From NCBI RefSeq assembly GCF_000024625.1, contig NC_013407.1:930001-994000 (forward strand): a stretch of 64,000 nt of DNA, written 5' to 3'. The DNA is from Methanocaldococcus vulcanius M7. Lineage in GTDB: Archaea > AGJL01 > Methanococci > Methanococcales > Methanocaldococcaceae. Made by a program: the position numbers and the translations under genes. The notes beneath the pieces were generated by a model. It saw only the letters and a program-made list of their open reading frames with translations, was not told where the DNA came from and ran no database searches. Below, piece after piece: positions 38,553 to 48,819 of the stretch; within the stretch, counting starts at the first letter, position 1, and the number at the start of each line of letters is the position of its first letter.

Positions 38553-39830
38553 TTACTTCCAATATTCTAACGCTTTTTTTAACTCGATAACTTCTTCTGC
38601 TTTTTCTTCAAGAGGTTTTCCTTCCATAACCGCTTCGATAGCTGCTCTCATGGCCTTAGCTCCTGCTCTCGTTCCATCAGGATGTCCATGAATTCCTCCT
38701 CCTGCCTGGATGATCACATCCCTACCGAGAATTTCAACGATCTTAGGAACTAACCTTGGATGAACCCCTCCGGAAGAGACAGGAAACACACTGTTCAAGC
38801 CAAACCATTCCTGTTCAAAAAACTTATGTTCATTGTCTGCCTCAACTTTATCATAAACGATCTCATCTCTGATCGCTTTAACTTCTCTCTCCTCTCCCTC
38901 CATTTTTCCAACTACTGTTCCAATATGCAACTGATCAACTCCCAAAAGTCGATATATTTTTGCCAGAGTTAACATAGTGATTCCAAAATCCTTGCTCCTT
39001 GTCATTGCTGCATGCATTGCCCTATGAGCATGAATTATGAATCCAAAGTTCTCCTCTCTAAATGATTGCACAGCAGAAAATCCAGAAACAACAACATCAA
39101 TCATTACATACTCACTTTCTGCATCTTCAGCGATCTCTGCTCTTCTTATCATCTCATTATATGGAGCGGTAATGTTAGGCATGTATGCCTTTCTCTCTCC
39201 TGTCTCTTCTTCTGCTTTATCTCTCATTTCTAATGTTTTATAAACTCTATCTTCAAATTTATTAAAGTCCTGAGAAGTTAAGTTTTCATCATCTTTAACT
39301 AAATCAACTCCTCCAACCCATGCCTCATAAGCAACTTTTGCATGCTCTTCTGTTTTTAATCCAACCTTTGGTTTAACGATGGTTCCCAATAGCGGTCTTT
39401 CTTTGATTTTTAAGGTATTTCTTACTCCTTCAATACCATACTCTGGCCCTTCATATTCGTCAATAAACTCTTTCGGAAATCTAAAATCCAATATTCTTAA
39501 ACCTTTTGCAATCTTCATACCAAAAATATTCCCAGCGATTCCTGCTAAAACACCAGGCATGTTATTTATTTCAAAATCATATAGTGGATAAGCAATTTTA
39601 ATTAACCCAATCTTGTATTTTCCATCATTCCCAATTTCTTTAATTTCATAAACGTTTGGTTTTAGTTTTTCATAAATATCGCTTTTCATTGTTTGGACTT
39701 TTGTCCATGTTCCAATGGAACTCTCTCCAGCGATTTCATTTGCTAATTTTTTTAGGTCATCTCCTTTAATGATCATGCAAGATAGCAGATCACTTTCTTT
39801 TGGAGTGTAGTTTAGGTTTATGTAATCCAT
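38553..39830 (-). CDS. rbcL: Form III ribulose-bisphosphate carboxylase, large subunit
   Basis: This 425-residue archaeal RuBisCO matches MJ1235. Catalytic segments are LGTIVKPKVGLKTEEHAK (~residues 150-167), GGVDLVKDDENLTSQ with the carbamylated lysine and metal-binding Asp/Glu, HAHRAMHAAMTRS, and loop-6-like GTVVGKMEGE. Form III enzymes recycle ribose-1,5-bisphosphate from nucleotide breakdown in the AMP pathway rather than driving a Calvin cycle. The ATG at 39830 follows GGGGAGAAATT; the frame opens earlier at a TTG which overlaps that site. It converges with asd. Confidence 0.93.
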   Translation of the reverse strand: MDYINLNYTPKESDLLSCMIIKGDDLKKLANEIAGESSIGTWTKVQTMKSDIYEKLKPNVYEIKEIGNDGKYKIGLIKIAYPLYDFEINNMPGVLAGIAGNIFGMKIAKGLRILDFRFPKEFIDEYEGPEYGIEGVRNTLKIKERPLLGTIVKPKVGLKTEEHAKVAYEAWVGGVDLVKDDENLTSQDFNKFEDRVYKTLEMRDKAEEETGERKAYMPNITAPYNEMIRRAEIAEDAESEYVMIDVVVSGFSAVQSFREENFGFIIHAHRAMHAAMTRSKDFGITMLTLAKIYRLLGVDQLHIGTVVGKMEGEEREVKAIRDEIVYDKVEADNEHKFFEQEWFGLNSVFPVSSGGVHPRLVPKIVEILGRDVIIQAGGGIHGHPDGTRAGAKAMRAAIEAVMEGKPLEEKAEEVIELKKALEYWK

Positions 39831-40235
39831 AATTTCTCCCCACAAGCTTTTACTTGATTTATTGACTAAATCTTAATGGTTATGTCTCTATTTTATGTTT
39901 GTTTTTGGATCTATTTATTACTTTCCAATGGCATGATAAACATTAAAATAAAATCATTGTTTAAATTACATTATTGGTTGTTTTTAATTATTTGAATTAA
40001 TCGAATTTCTAAATTTATGTGAATATATAACTATGAGGATAGAAAAATCTTAGCAAAGTTTATATAGGATCTTTACAGCATTATTATTCATTTAGTTCAA
40101 AAAATTTTGAACATATTTAATTTTAATAATTACAATCAAACATATAAAAATTCAAGGATAAAAATAAAAAACGTAGAGATTAAATATTGCAGGTGGGAAT
40201 ATGTAAACCACTTACAATATGAATAAGGGATAGAT
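39831..40235. promoter_or_regulatory. Intergenic region with two inverted repeats upstream of a MarR/GbsR-like gene
   Basis: About 400 bp separate divergent rbcL and the regulator gene. GTTCAAAA-AA-TTTTGAAC (40095-40112) is a perfect inverted repeat. A second one, ATTGCAGGTGG at 40186-40196 and CCACTTACAAT at 40208-40218, matches at 9 of 11 positions and ends 17 bp before the regulator's ATG. The second position suits autorepression by the winged-helix protein. A TTTATATAGG box near 40057 may be its TATA element. Confidence 0.5.
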
Positions 40236-40691
40236 ATGGAAGATGCAAAAAAGTTGATAATTGAGTTGTTCTCAGAATTGGCAAAAATTCACGGATTAAA
40301 TAAGTCAGTTGGGGCGGTATATGCTATACTCTACCTCTCAGATAAGCCATTGACAATTTCAGATGTTATGGAGGAGTTAAAAATCAGTAAAGGAAATGTG
40401 AGTATGTCTTTAAAAAAACTTGAAGATTTAGGATTTGTAAAAAAAGTTTGGATAAAGGGAGAAAGAAAAAACTACTATGAGGCAGTAGATGGGTTTATAT
40501 CGATGAAAGACATTGCAAGAAAGAAATATTACCTTATAAACAAAACATACGATCAATTAAAAAAATTAGAAAATAACGATGAAAAGATGAAAAAAAATAT
40601 CGAACAACTGTATAGGATGAAAAAAATCTCAGAGAGGATCTTAGAGTTGTTTGATGAGCTTGAAAGGGATCAGGACATAAAAACGACATAG
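40236..40691 (+). CDS. GbsR/MarR-type winged-helix regulator
   Basis: This 151-residue regulator has a winged helix ([19 protein letters not shown], then [21 protein letters not shown], residues ~28-75) and a long C-terminal helical dimerisation segment rich in Lys/Glu. It resembles the MJ1563/GbsR group of archaeal regulators. It is followed after 35 bp by an RND-type exporter gene and then a COG1361 protein; M. jannaschii has a similar MJ1563-MJ1562 pair as I recall. It probably represses this operon in response to a small molecule. The ligand is unknown. Confidence 0.8.
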   Translation: MEDAKKLIIELFSELAKIHGLNKSVGAVYAILYLSDKPLTISDVMEELKISKGNVSMSLKKLEDLGFVKKVWIKGERKNYYEAVDGFISMKDIARKKYYLINKTYDQLKKLENNDEKMKKNIEQLYRMKKISERILELFDELERDQDIKTT

Positions 40692-40726
40692 CAAGGGAAT
40701 CAAAATTTGAGATAAGGTAGATAGTT

Positions 40727-41878
40727 ATGTTAAAAGAGATACTACAAAAAATTGGAGAATTTTCTGCTAAAAAGCCCCTTATTGTAATATTGATAGTTAT
40801 TATTATGAGTATATTTGCTGCTTCATTTATTCCCCATATTAAAAAACAGACATCCTACGAAAAAATGCTACCTCAGGATTTAAAAGCAGTAAAAGAGCTC
40901 TATGAAGTTAGAGATGAATTTGGAGGAACAGATGTAGTTGAGATAGCAGTAAAGATCGTTCCTTCAGATTGTAGTGACAAGGTCGTAGATATTCGAGATC
41001 CCCGAGTGCTAAATGCTGTTAAAATGTTAGAAGAAAATTTAAGGTCGGTTGATGGGATAACGCGGGTTTCTTCTCCTGTCGATGTTTTAATAAAATTAAA
41101 TGGAGGGACAGTTCCGCAAAGTATTGACACAGTAAAAAAGTTGATGAGAGAACTTCCTCCCTCAGAGAGAGAAAAGATGTTCAACAAGGACTATTCAATG
41201 ATGGTTATAACCGCATTTACTGATGTCGGAGGGGATGAAAAAAAATGCGATAACCTCTACAAATCAGTAAATGAAAGAATAAAAGAAACACCATGGCCTC
41301 CAGGAGTAGAAGCAGTGCAAACAGGTTCTATCGCTTTGAGAGCACTTTTAGGAGATCTAATGAACGAAAGTCAGGAGATCACAACATCTGTCGCTTTCCT
41401 GGCAATAATGTTAATCATAATACTCCACTTCAAAAGAATAACATCAGTAGTTATATTAACACCCCTCGTGTTCTCTCTAATCTGGACAGGAGGATTTATG
41501 GGTTTAGCAGGAATTCCTCTCGATATGGCAACATCCGCAGTAGGATCCTTAGTTTTGGGGCTTGGAATTGATTATGGAATCTACTTTGGAAGTAGATACA
41601 AAGAAGAAAGAGAAAAAGGCAAAGATCCTGAAGATGCAGCAATAATTACAGTAACCTATGCAGGATCTTCCGTTTTAGCGAGTGCAGCGACCACCGCAGC
41701 AGGTCTCTTATCTTTAACAATAGCCCCACTTCCAATGATGGCAAATCTTGGAAAAGTGTGTGCTGCTGGGATAATATTCTGTTGTATGTTGACAATATTC
41801 TTCCTACCCGCTGTATTGGTTCTTGAAGACAAGTATGTCCTTCCACTAATTGCAAGAATAAAAAGCAAACTACTCTAA
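40727..41878 (+). CDS. RND/MMPL-superfamily exporter, half-size archaeal (HAE3) type
   Basis: This 383-residue membrane protein has one N-terminal transmembrane helix (PLIVILIVIIMSIFAASFI), a large external loop (residues ~40-210) with DEFGGTDVVEIAVKI and GDEKKCDNLYKSV, and a block of five C-terminal helices starting at TTSVAFLAIMLIIILHF. The loop between them carries VLGLGIDYGIYFGSRYKEE, the proton-relay region of RND proteins. At half the size of a normal RND pump it should dimerise or trimerise. The family exports hydrophobic or amphiphilic compounds. It shares an operon with the regulator upstream and the COG1361 protein downstream (45-bp gap). Confidence 0.85.
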   Translation: MLKEILQKIGEFSAKKPLIVILIVIIMSIFAASFIPHIKKQTSYEKMLPQDLKAVKELYEVRDEFGGTDVVEIAVKIVPSDCSDKVVDIRDPRVLNAVKMLEENLRSVDGITRVSSPVDVLIKLNGGTVPQSIDTVKKLMRELPPSEREKMFNKDYSMMVITAFTDVGGDEKKCDNLYKSVNERIKETPWPPGVEAVQTGSIALRALLGDLMNESQEITTSVAFLAIMLIIILHFKRITSVVILTPLVFSLIWTGGFMGLAGIPLDMATSAVGSLVLGLGIDYGIYFGSRYKEEREKGKDPEDAAIITVTYAGSSVLASAATTAAGLLSLTIAPLPMMANLGKVCAAGIIFCCMLTIFFLPAVLVLEDKYVLPLIARIKSKLL

Positions 41879-41923
41879 TCAATTTCAATCAAAAAACAAA
41901 ATAAAATGAATATGGTGGATCTT

Positions 41924-43624
41924 ATGAAAAAATTAGGAGAAAAAGCATATAATTTAATTGAAAGGGTAGTAAAAAGTAAGGTAAAGTTGTTAATACTTCC
42001 AATACTTTTGCTGATAATGACATCAACCTTTGGTTTGCAGGTTGGGGAGGTTGAGTATCAGCCGAGTGTTATTCATCCTGGGGATGATGTGGATTTGTGG
42101 GTTAAGGTTACGAATGATAATTATAATCATGAACTTAAAAATATTGTGGTTGAGATTAAACCGCATTATCCTTTTGAGTTAAAGCAAGTTAATCCTGTGA
42201 AAGGGAGGGTTTATATTAGTCATTTGAACATTGGAGAGTCGGAGGTCGTTCACTTTAAACTCCATGTTAATGAAAACGCTCCCTCAAACAACTATGAAAT
42301 AGACATAAAAGTAAACTACGATGAAGTAGAAACCGAAAACGGAAAAGAAATAACAAACCACTACCAACTAACAAAAATATACTACCTACCAATCTACGGA
42401 AAAGCCAACTTTGAAGTTTCTGGAAACTTTTCATTAATTCCTGCTAAAACCCAACGTGTTCCTATTGTAATCTCAAACTTAGGAACTGGAAAAGCAAAAA
42501 ATGTAAATGTCTATGTAGGGTATGAGTTAAACTCTGTAAATGCCGGAACCCAATCTACCCAGGTTTCAGCTTATGGCACCACCAAAACCATTGAGGAAAA
42601 TATATTCTACCCAACACCAGTTCCGGTTTCAAATCTACCAATCTCACCGGTTGGAACCACTAAGTTTTATCTTGGAACTATAAATCCGGGAGAGGATAAA
42701 GAGATATATGTAAATCTCCATACATCAGATAAATTAACAGAAGGTAGTTATCAGATCCCTCTTGTAATTACTTGGACGGCAGAGGATGGAACTAAAAAAG
42801 CAACATTGATCTCTCTTGGAGCATACGTCAAAGGAGATATTGAGTTAGGGGTCTCTAACGTTATAACTGATCCAGTTGAAATAAAGCCAGGAACAACTTA
42901 TGCGAGAATAGACATAACACTAACAAATAATGGTCATCAAGAGGCAAAAAATGTCATTGTCCAATTGATAACACAAAAACCATTTAAGGATAGTTGGAGC
43001 AACTGTAATATAAAAGATATTGGAAATCTTCTTCCTGGAATGTCAAAGGTTGCCTCTTTCTACGTAGACGTTGACAAGTATGCAAAAGCAGGACATTACA
43101 AACTTCCACTTGAAATAACCTATCTTGACACCTCAGATAACGAACACAAAACTGAAAAGTTTATTGATCTATATATAAAGCCAAAACCGTTGTTTGAGAT
43201 ATTAACTAAGGAGGTTAACGTAACTGCTGGAGAAGACAACGTCGTTTATATAAAAATAAAAAACGTTGGGAGTGAAAAAGCGGTTGAAGTTAAAATCTCC
43301 GCAATAAAAAACTCCGGACAGCCATTTGATTATCCAATAAAAAGTGATACGATTGGAACCCTTTATCCTAACCAGACAGGAATAGGGACAATAACTATTC
43401 ATCCAAATAAGGATGCTCCATCAAAACCTTATTACATAACATTAGAGATAAGATGTGCAGGAGATAGTGAAGAAGGAGATAACAACGTCTACGTTTATCA
43501 AAAACCGTTAAAAGTGGTTGTTAATAATTCTGGATCTGCGAACTATTGGCTATTAATTGGAGTGGCTGTGCTTATTATAATAGTAGTGGGAGTGTATTTC
43601 TTCAAAAAAAGAAAAAATGAATAA
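41924..43624 (+). CDS. COG1361 S-layer/CARDB-type surface protein, exporter-associated
   Basis: This roughly 566-residue envelope protein has an N-terminal membrane/signal helix (KLLILPILLLIMTSTFG), three to four immunoglobulin-like beta domains with NPGEDVDLWVKV-type starts, and a C-terminal transmembrane helix (LLIGVAVLIIIVVGVYFF) followed by a basic KKRKNE tail. COG1361 proteins often accompany RND-type exporters in archaea and may extend the pump across the envelope. The start at 41924 is chosen because GGTGGATC precedes it; an upstream ATG at 41906 overlaps that site. Its codon choice changes sharply near 42240. Confidence 0.78.
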   Translation: MKKLGEKAYNLIERVVKSKVKLLILPILLLIMTSTFGLQVGEVEYQPSVIHPGDDVDLWVKVTNDNYNHELKNIVVEIKPHYPFELKQVNPVKGRVYISHLNIGESEVVHFKLHVNENAPSNNYEIDIKVNYDEVETENGKEITNHYQLTKIYYLPIYGKANFEVSGNFSLIPAKTQRVPIVISNLGTGKAKNVNVYVGYELNSVNAGTQSTQVSAYGTTKTIEENIFYPTPVPVSNLPISPVGTTKFYLGTINPGEDKEIYVNLHTSDKLTEGSYQIPLVITWTAEDGTKKATLISLGAYVKGDIELGVSNVITDPVEIKPGTTYARIDITLTNNGHQEAKNVIVQLITQKPFKDSWSNCNIKDIGNLLPGMSKVASFYVDVDKYAKAGHYKLPLEITYLDTSDNEHKTEKFIDLYIKPKPLFEILTKEVNVTAGEDNVVYIKIKNVGSEKAVEVKISAIKNSGQPFDYPIKSDTIGTLYPNQTGIGTITIHPNKDAPSKPYYITLEIRCAGDSEEGDNNVYVYQKPLKVVVNNSGSANYWLLIGVAVLIIIVVGVYFFKKRKNE

Positions 43625-43999
43625 AAATAAAAAATAAATAATCAAATAAATAATCATCTTTTATCTTTTACCTTTATCCTTAATTTTATCTTTTAATTTT
43701 TTTAACAATCTTTATCCCCTATCTTTATTTTATTTGCCTAATTTTTGTTTTTATATATTTCTATACTTTAATTTATTTTAGTAAAATTGTTATTTTTGTA
43801 AATTAAAGAGGAAGAATTAAAAATAATGAAACTTTCTACGAGGAAAATAATTAAACATTCCCTACTTAATTTTTTATGATCCATTTTTACGATTTTTGCA
43901 GAGGGTAATGTATTTAAACAATGAAATGTTAGTTTTATTATTGGACAATTAATGAGATGTATACATTGGGGGGAGGTTTGTAAATTAAAGGTAGATAGT
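43625..43999. other. Intergenic region upstream of the CBS protein
   Basis: About 375 bp of AT-rich DNA with no supported gene. A strong GGGGGAGGT string at 43968-43976 resembles a ribosome site, but it is not followed by a usable start in range. The frame of the CBS protein opens at 43952; the later ATG at 44000 has its own GGTAGAT site. An overlapping minus-strand frame (43768-44292) is a shadow. Confidence 0.5.
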
Positions 44000-44521
44000 A
44001 TGACAAAATTCATAAAACTACATCTGGTTAGAACACTCAATAAATACAGAGAGTTGCAACGAATGCGAGTTAGAGATATTATGATCTCAGGGGATGTTGT
44101 GGTGGCAAGACCTGAAAACACTGTAAAAGATGTTTTTGAGAGTATGGTAGAATATAACATTAATGGAATCCCTGTTATTGATGAAAGGGGAAAAATAGTG
44201 GGGTTAGTTACAATAAAAGAGATTAGACCATATCTTGCAAATGGAACTGATGTTAAGATTGAAATGGTAATGTTGAAAGACCCGCCATACACTACTGTAA
44301 ATGAGGATATAATAACTGCCTTTGAAAAGATGATAAATTTTGATAGGAGGTTAGATCAGCTTCCAGTGATAAACACAAATTCTGAAGAAATGCCATACGG
44401 AAAGTTGGTGGGCGTGGTTTATATAGAAGATATAATAACCCTACTATATGAAAAGGTCATAAAAGAATTAAAGACGCTCGTAAGTTTGTATAATGGAAAT
44501 AAAGCAGGAAGTGTATTTTAA
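44000..44521 (+). CDS. CBS-domain pair protein
   Basis: This roughly 173-residue protein is essentially a Bateman module: MRVRDIMISGDVVVARPENTV (in two parts) begins the first CBS domain and NINGIPVIDERGKIVGLVTIKEI ends it; PYTTVNEDIITAFEKM and LPVINTNSEEMPYGKLVGVVYIEDIITLLYE form the second. CBS pairs bind adenosyl ligands such as AMP, ATP or SAM and act as energy or metabolite sensors. A basic N-terminal helix (KFIKLHLVRTLNKYRELQR) precedes it. No partner enzyme is adjacent, so its target is unknown. Confidence 0.85.
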   Translation: MTKFIKLHLVRTLNKYRELQRMRVRDIMISGDVVVARPENTVKDVFESMVEYNINGIPVIDERGKIVGLVTIKEIRPYLANGTDVKIEMVMLKDPPYTTVNEDIITAFEKMINFDRRLDQLPVINTNSEEMPYGKLVGVVYIEDIITLLYEKVIKELKTLVSLYNGNKAGSVF

Positions 44522-44666
44522 AATTAATAAATCAAAAACTTAATAATATAAAAAAATAAAAATAAATAAAAGAAAAAAGAAAGAGGAGAAGATCTGCTCA
44601 TATCTGTTTTTAATATTTTAAGTTTTTATTTTTTTAATTTTTAGTTTTAATTTTTAGAGTTATTTT

Positions 44667-45737
<1,071 letters not shown>

Positions 45738-45994
45738 TTAAGGTTTAATATTTTTATTGATGCTTTAATATGATCTCAACTACTATTTTAGAATTATGAT
45801 TAAAGTTATTTTATGATAAAACAAATTAAGTAAACTAAAAATGACTGGAAGTTAATAAAAAAGATCCAAAAAGATCCTAATATTAAACATCATTACATAA
45901 CTTAAAATAAATTATGAAATTTCCCATCTTTTTTTATTAATAATCTTTTTTAGGATGTCTTTTAATCCCATAATCACACACCCATAATGTATTT

Positions 45995-47449
45995 TTAATC
46001 CCTCTCAAATTTTAATTTTATCTTATGCACTATAACCTCTGCTGATGATATTATTTCTTCTGGAATGGGCATTTTATTTTCTATTCTATATTTTATCATT
46101 TCTTTTAGTTTTATTAGATCATTTTTAATCTCTCCTTTTGCATATTCAATTAAGTCCCCACAGTATTTATAGGCATTTACACCATCATTGATTTTTAAAC
46201 ACATTAAAAACAACTCTCCACAATAGAAAGCACTTCTACTGAAATCTCTAATAGTTATGGACTTTTTAAGTTCTTCTTTGAAGGTTATTTGAAGGTATTT
46301 AGCTAAGTCCCTCTGCAGTTCTAATATTGATGAGTATCTATCTTTAGGATTTTTACTTAGACATTTTAAGATGATGTTTTCTATCTCATTATTGATATTT
46401 GGATTTAATTCAGAAGGTTTTATCGGTTTTTCTGTCGTTATTATAGTCATCAACTCAACAAAATCATCTCCTTCGAATGGCAGTTTTCCAGTTGTTAGTT
46501 GATAAAATATAACTCCCAACTGCCAAATATCAGTCCAAAATCCTATATTACCAAACTTTTTACTGAACTGCTCTGGAGAGGCGTAATATGGAGTAAATGC
46601 ATATTTGGTTGTGGATGTAGATTTAGCTATAACTTTTGACAATCCCCAGTCGGTTATTTTTGGAATGCCGTTTTTTAGCAATATATTGTGTGGCTTTAAG
46701 TCCCTATGTATGATTCCCTTATTATGGGCATATTTTAATCCCTCTGCAATGTTAAAGATTATGTAAGAAGCTTCCTTTACATCTAAAACTCTCTTTCTTT
46801 TCAAATAATCCTCTAATGACTCATCACACAACTCCATTTCAAAATAAGGGATTGGTAGGATGTTGTAATCATAGACCTTAACTATATTCGGATGATTTAG
46901 TTTAGTCCAGTTTTCTAATTCTTTTATAAAGGATTTTCCAGTTGAAGCATCTAAAGATATTGGTAGCTTTATAGCTACTGGTAAGTTATCTTTAACTCTT
47001 ATTGCCTTAAAGACCCTTGCAAAGCCACCTTGTCCGATAAATTGAATATTTTTATAGAATTCTTCCAACTCTGGTGGAAATGTTTTTGGTGTTGTTGGCT
47101 TTGGTGTGAATTCTGCGGGAATCTTTTGTGAATCAATTTCTTTAATGAGTTCTTCGGCTTTTTTCAGATTTCCATCTTTTAATGTATTTATTAGCAATAC
47201 TTCATAATTTTTTATGATTACTGGATTCTTTGATTTCAGTTCGTTAATTTTATTTAGGATTTTGTTCTCTTCATCAACTAAAATTAAGGCATCTTTTAGA
47301 TATTCTAATGCCAATGTTGTGTTATCATTTTTTAACTCATTTAATGCCTTTCTTATTTTTTCTTTTGCTAAAATATAATGCCCCTCCTCCTTCATTTCTG
47401 ATTTTAGTTTTTTTATTGCTTTAGAGATTAAATCGTATTCTGACGACAT
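45995..47449 (-). CDS. Hanks-type Ser/Thr protein kinase with helical N-terminal domain
   Basis: This 484-residue soluble kinase has three parts. Residues 1-115 are helical, TPR-like. The kinase domain (~residues 133-395) carries GQGGFARVF, VAIKLP, HRDLKPHNILL, ITDWGLSKV (DWG instead of DFG) and YASPEQ. The last 85 residues form a helical module with FYCGELFLMCLKINDG that recurs in other proteins of this cluster. Eukaryote-like kinases of this class are uncommon in archaea outside RIO and Bud32. From about 46009 to 47097 it is almost identical in DNA to the kinase at 62.7-64 kb. The start follows a GGTGTT site. Confidence 0.9.
   Translation of the reverse strand: MSSEYDLISKAIKKLKSEMKEEGHYILAKEKIRKALNELKNDNTTLALEYLKDALILVDEENKILNKINELKSKNPVIIKNYEVLLINTLKDGNLKKAEELIKEIDSQKIPAEFTPKPTTPKTFPPELEEFYKNIQFIGQGGFARVFKAIRVKDNLPVAIKLPISLDASTGKSFIKELENWTKLNHPNIVKVYDYNILPIPYFEMELCDESLEDYLKRKRVLDVKEASYIIFNIAEGLKYAHNKGIIHRDLKPHNILLKNGIPKITDWGLSKVIAKSTSTTKYAFTPYYASPEQFSKKFGNIGFWTDIWQLGVIFYQLTTGKLPFEGDDFVELMTIITTEKPIKPSELNPNINNEIENIILKCLSKNPKDRYSSILELQRDLAKYLQITFKEELKKSITIRDFSRSAFYCGELFLMCLKINDGVNAYKYCGDLIEYAKGEIKNDLIKLKEMIKYRIENKMPIPEEIISSAEVIVHKIKLKFERD
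46009..47097 (-). repeat. Long near-identical direct repeat, copy 1 (kinase and C-terminal module)
   Basis: This 1.09-kb segment is nearly identical to 62710-63791, in the same orientation, with long stretches free of mismatch (for example 46192-46360 against 62872-63058 apart from single changes). The centre, encoding the activation-loop to late-lobe part (around 46370-46620), has diverged. The pattern points to duplication followed by partial gene conversion. Confidence 0.9.
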
Positions 47450-47506
47450 TTAAACACCTTTATTTTAAGTTCTACAATAATAAAACTTAAAGTTGTTGGA
47501 ATATCG

Positions 47507-48802
47507 TTATCTCCTTAGCAGATCCTCCAATTCATCCATAACTTCTTTTTTCTTTTTGTCTTTGTTTCTCTTGTTTATTATATATGCCCCTCCACCAACA
47601 ACTATTAAAGACCCAAATACAGCACTAATTATTAAGATTATGTTGTTATTGTCCTCTTTTGCTAAACCTACGGATATTTCTTTTGAATCTCCTGGCTTTA
47701 ATGTTATTTTTTCTACATATTCATTATATCCATCTTTTTTTATCTTTATATTGTAAGTTCCTTCCTCTAATTGTAATTTTAAAGGAGTTATTCCCTTGTA
47801 TTCTCCATTTATGAATACGTTTGCATCACTTGGCTCTGACTCTATATAGATTGTTGCTAACTTTGACTTTATAGAGGTTGTTGATGTAGAGGTTGAGGAT
47901 GCATTACTTTGTAGTGGATTTTTATCTGTTATCTTCAAACCTTCAAATTTAGAGGTTATAAAACTTGGATTTGGAACCTTCACTTGAAAATCTTTTAGTG
48001 AATAACTATTTGGATTGTGGATTGTTATTTTGTATAGATTATTGTTAATTTTTGATATTGTAGTTGTTGGCTCTTTATCTGCGTATTTTCTAACAAAGAT
48101 GTAATCAATATAGACCGTGTCATCCGTATCCTTTGTTAAACAAAAATAGTTACCAAATCTATCGACAGTTAAATCGGTTAGAATTTGATTATTGTTAATT
48201 ATTACTGATTTTATTATATCCTCTGTTACTTTTATGGTTACTCTTTGATTTGTTCCATATAAATAAGGCATGCCTGTTTTATAGTGCCAGCCATCCCATA
48301 TTCCATTTTTTATTGGATCTATTCTGCTATCACCACCTTCCCATGGTAATAAACATTGCACATAGTTTGAGTCAGAGATGTCTAAGTTTATCCCAATACG
48401 CATATCATGATCTCCGTCTGAATTATCATATTTTGTTTCAATAATATAATTTTTTGGTAGTAGAAACTTTGAATAAATATAATTTGGTGATTCTGCATAA
48501 GATAAGATTAAATTACCTCCTGAAACATAGTAAGATGGAGAACCCGCCACTCCCCATTTACTTCTATCCAACTCACTCCCATCAAAATCATCAAAAAACT
48601 CAAAAACCTTATCTCCATCTGGTTTATAATCACTATCTTTCTCAACATAAACTACAGTATCTCCATTTGCTGGAATATAAGGAATTTTAACCCATAGATT
48701 ATAACCGTCTCCATAATCTTCAATCCAATAGGGCATTGTCTCCGCATAAACAAAACCTAAAGATACCAACAAAATTCCAAGGATAAGATATTTTAGATTC
48801 AT
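47507..48802 (-). CDS. PEGA-domain membrane-anchored surface protein with DUF2341-like domain
   Basis: This roughly 431-residue protein starts with a signal peptide (LILGILLVSLGFVYA). A DUF2341-like start (MPYWIEDYGDGYNLWVKIPYI, FFDDFDGSELDRSKWGV) leads into a jelly-roll of lectin type (to ~residue 215). A Ser/Thr-rich linker and one PEGA repeat (IYIESEPSDANVFINGEYKG, residues ~310-375) follow, then a transmembrane helix (IILIISAVFGSLIVVGGGAYI) and a short basic tail. PEGA repeats also occur in the receptor kinase of this cluster, so both may contact the same envelope component. The start at 48802 follows GGGGGATA. Confidence 0.8.
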   Translation of the reverse strand: MNLKYLILGILLVSLGFVYAETMPYWIEDYGDGYNLWVKIPYIPANGDTVVYVEKDSDYKPDGDKVFEFFDDFDGSELDRSKWGVAGSPSYYVSGGNLILSYAESPNYIYSKFLLPKNYIIETKYDNSDGDHDMRIGINLDISDSNYVQCLLPWEGGDSRIDPIKNGIWDGWHYKTGMPYLYGTNQRVTIKVTEDIIKSVIINNNQILTDLTVDRFGNYFCLTKDTDDTVYIDYIFVRKYADKEPTTTISKINNNLYKITIHNPNSYSLKDFQVKVPNPSFITSKFEGLKITDKNPLQSNASSTSTSTTSIKSKLATIYIESEPSDANVFINGEYKGITPLKLQLEEGTYNIKIKKDGYNEYVEKITLKPGDSKEISVGLAKEDNNNIILIISAVFGSLIVVGGGAYIINKRNKDKKKKEVMDELEDLLRR

Positions 48803-48819
48803 AATATCCCCCATATTGG

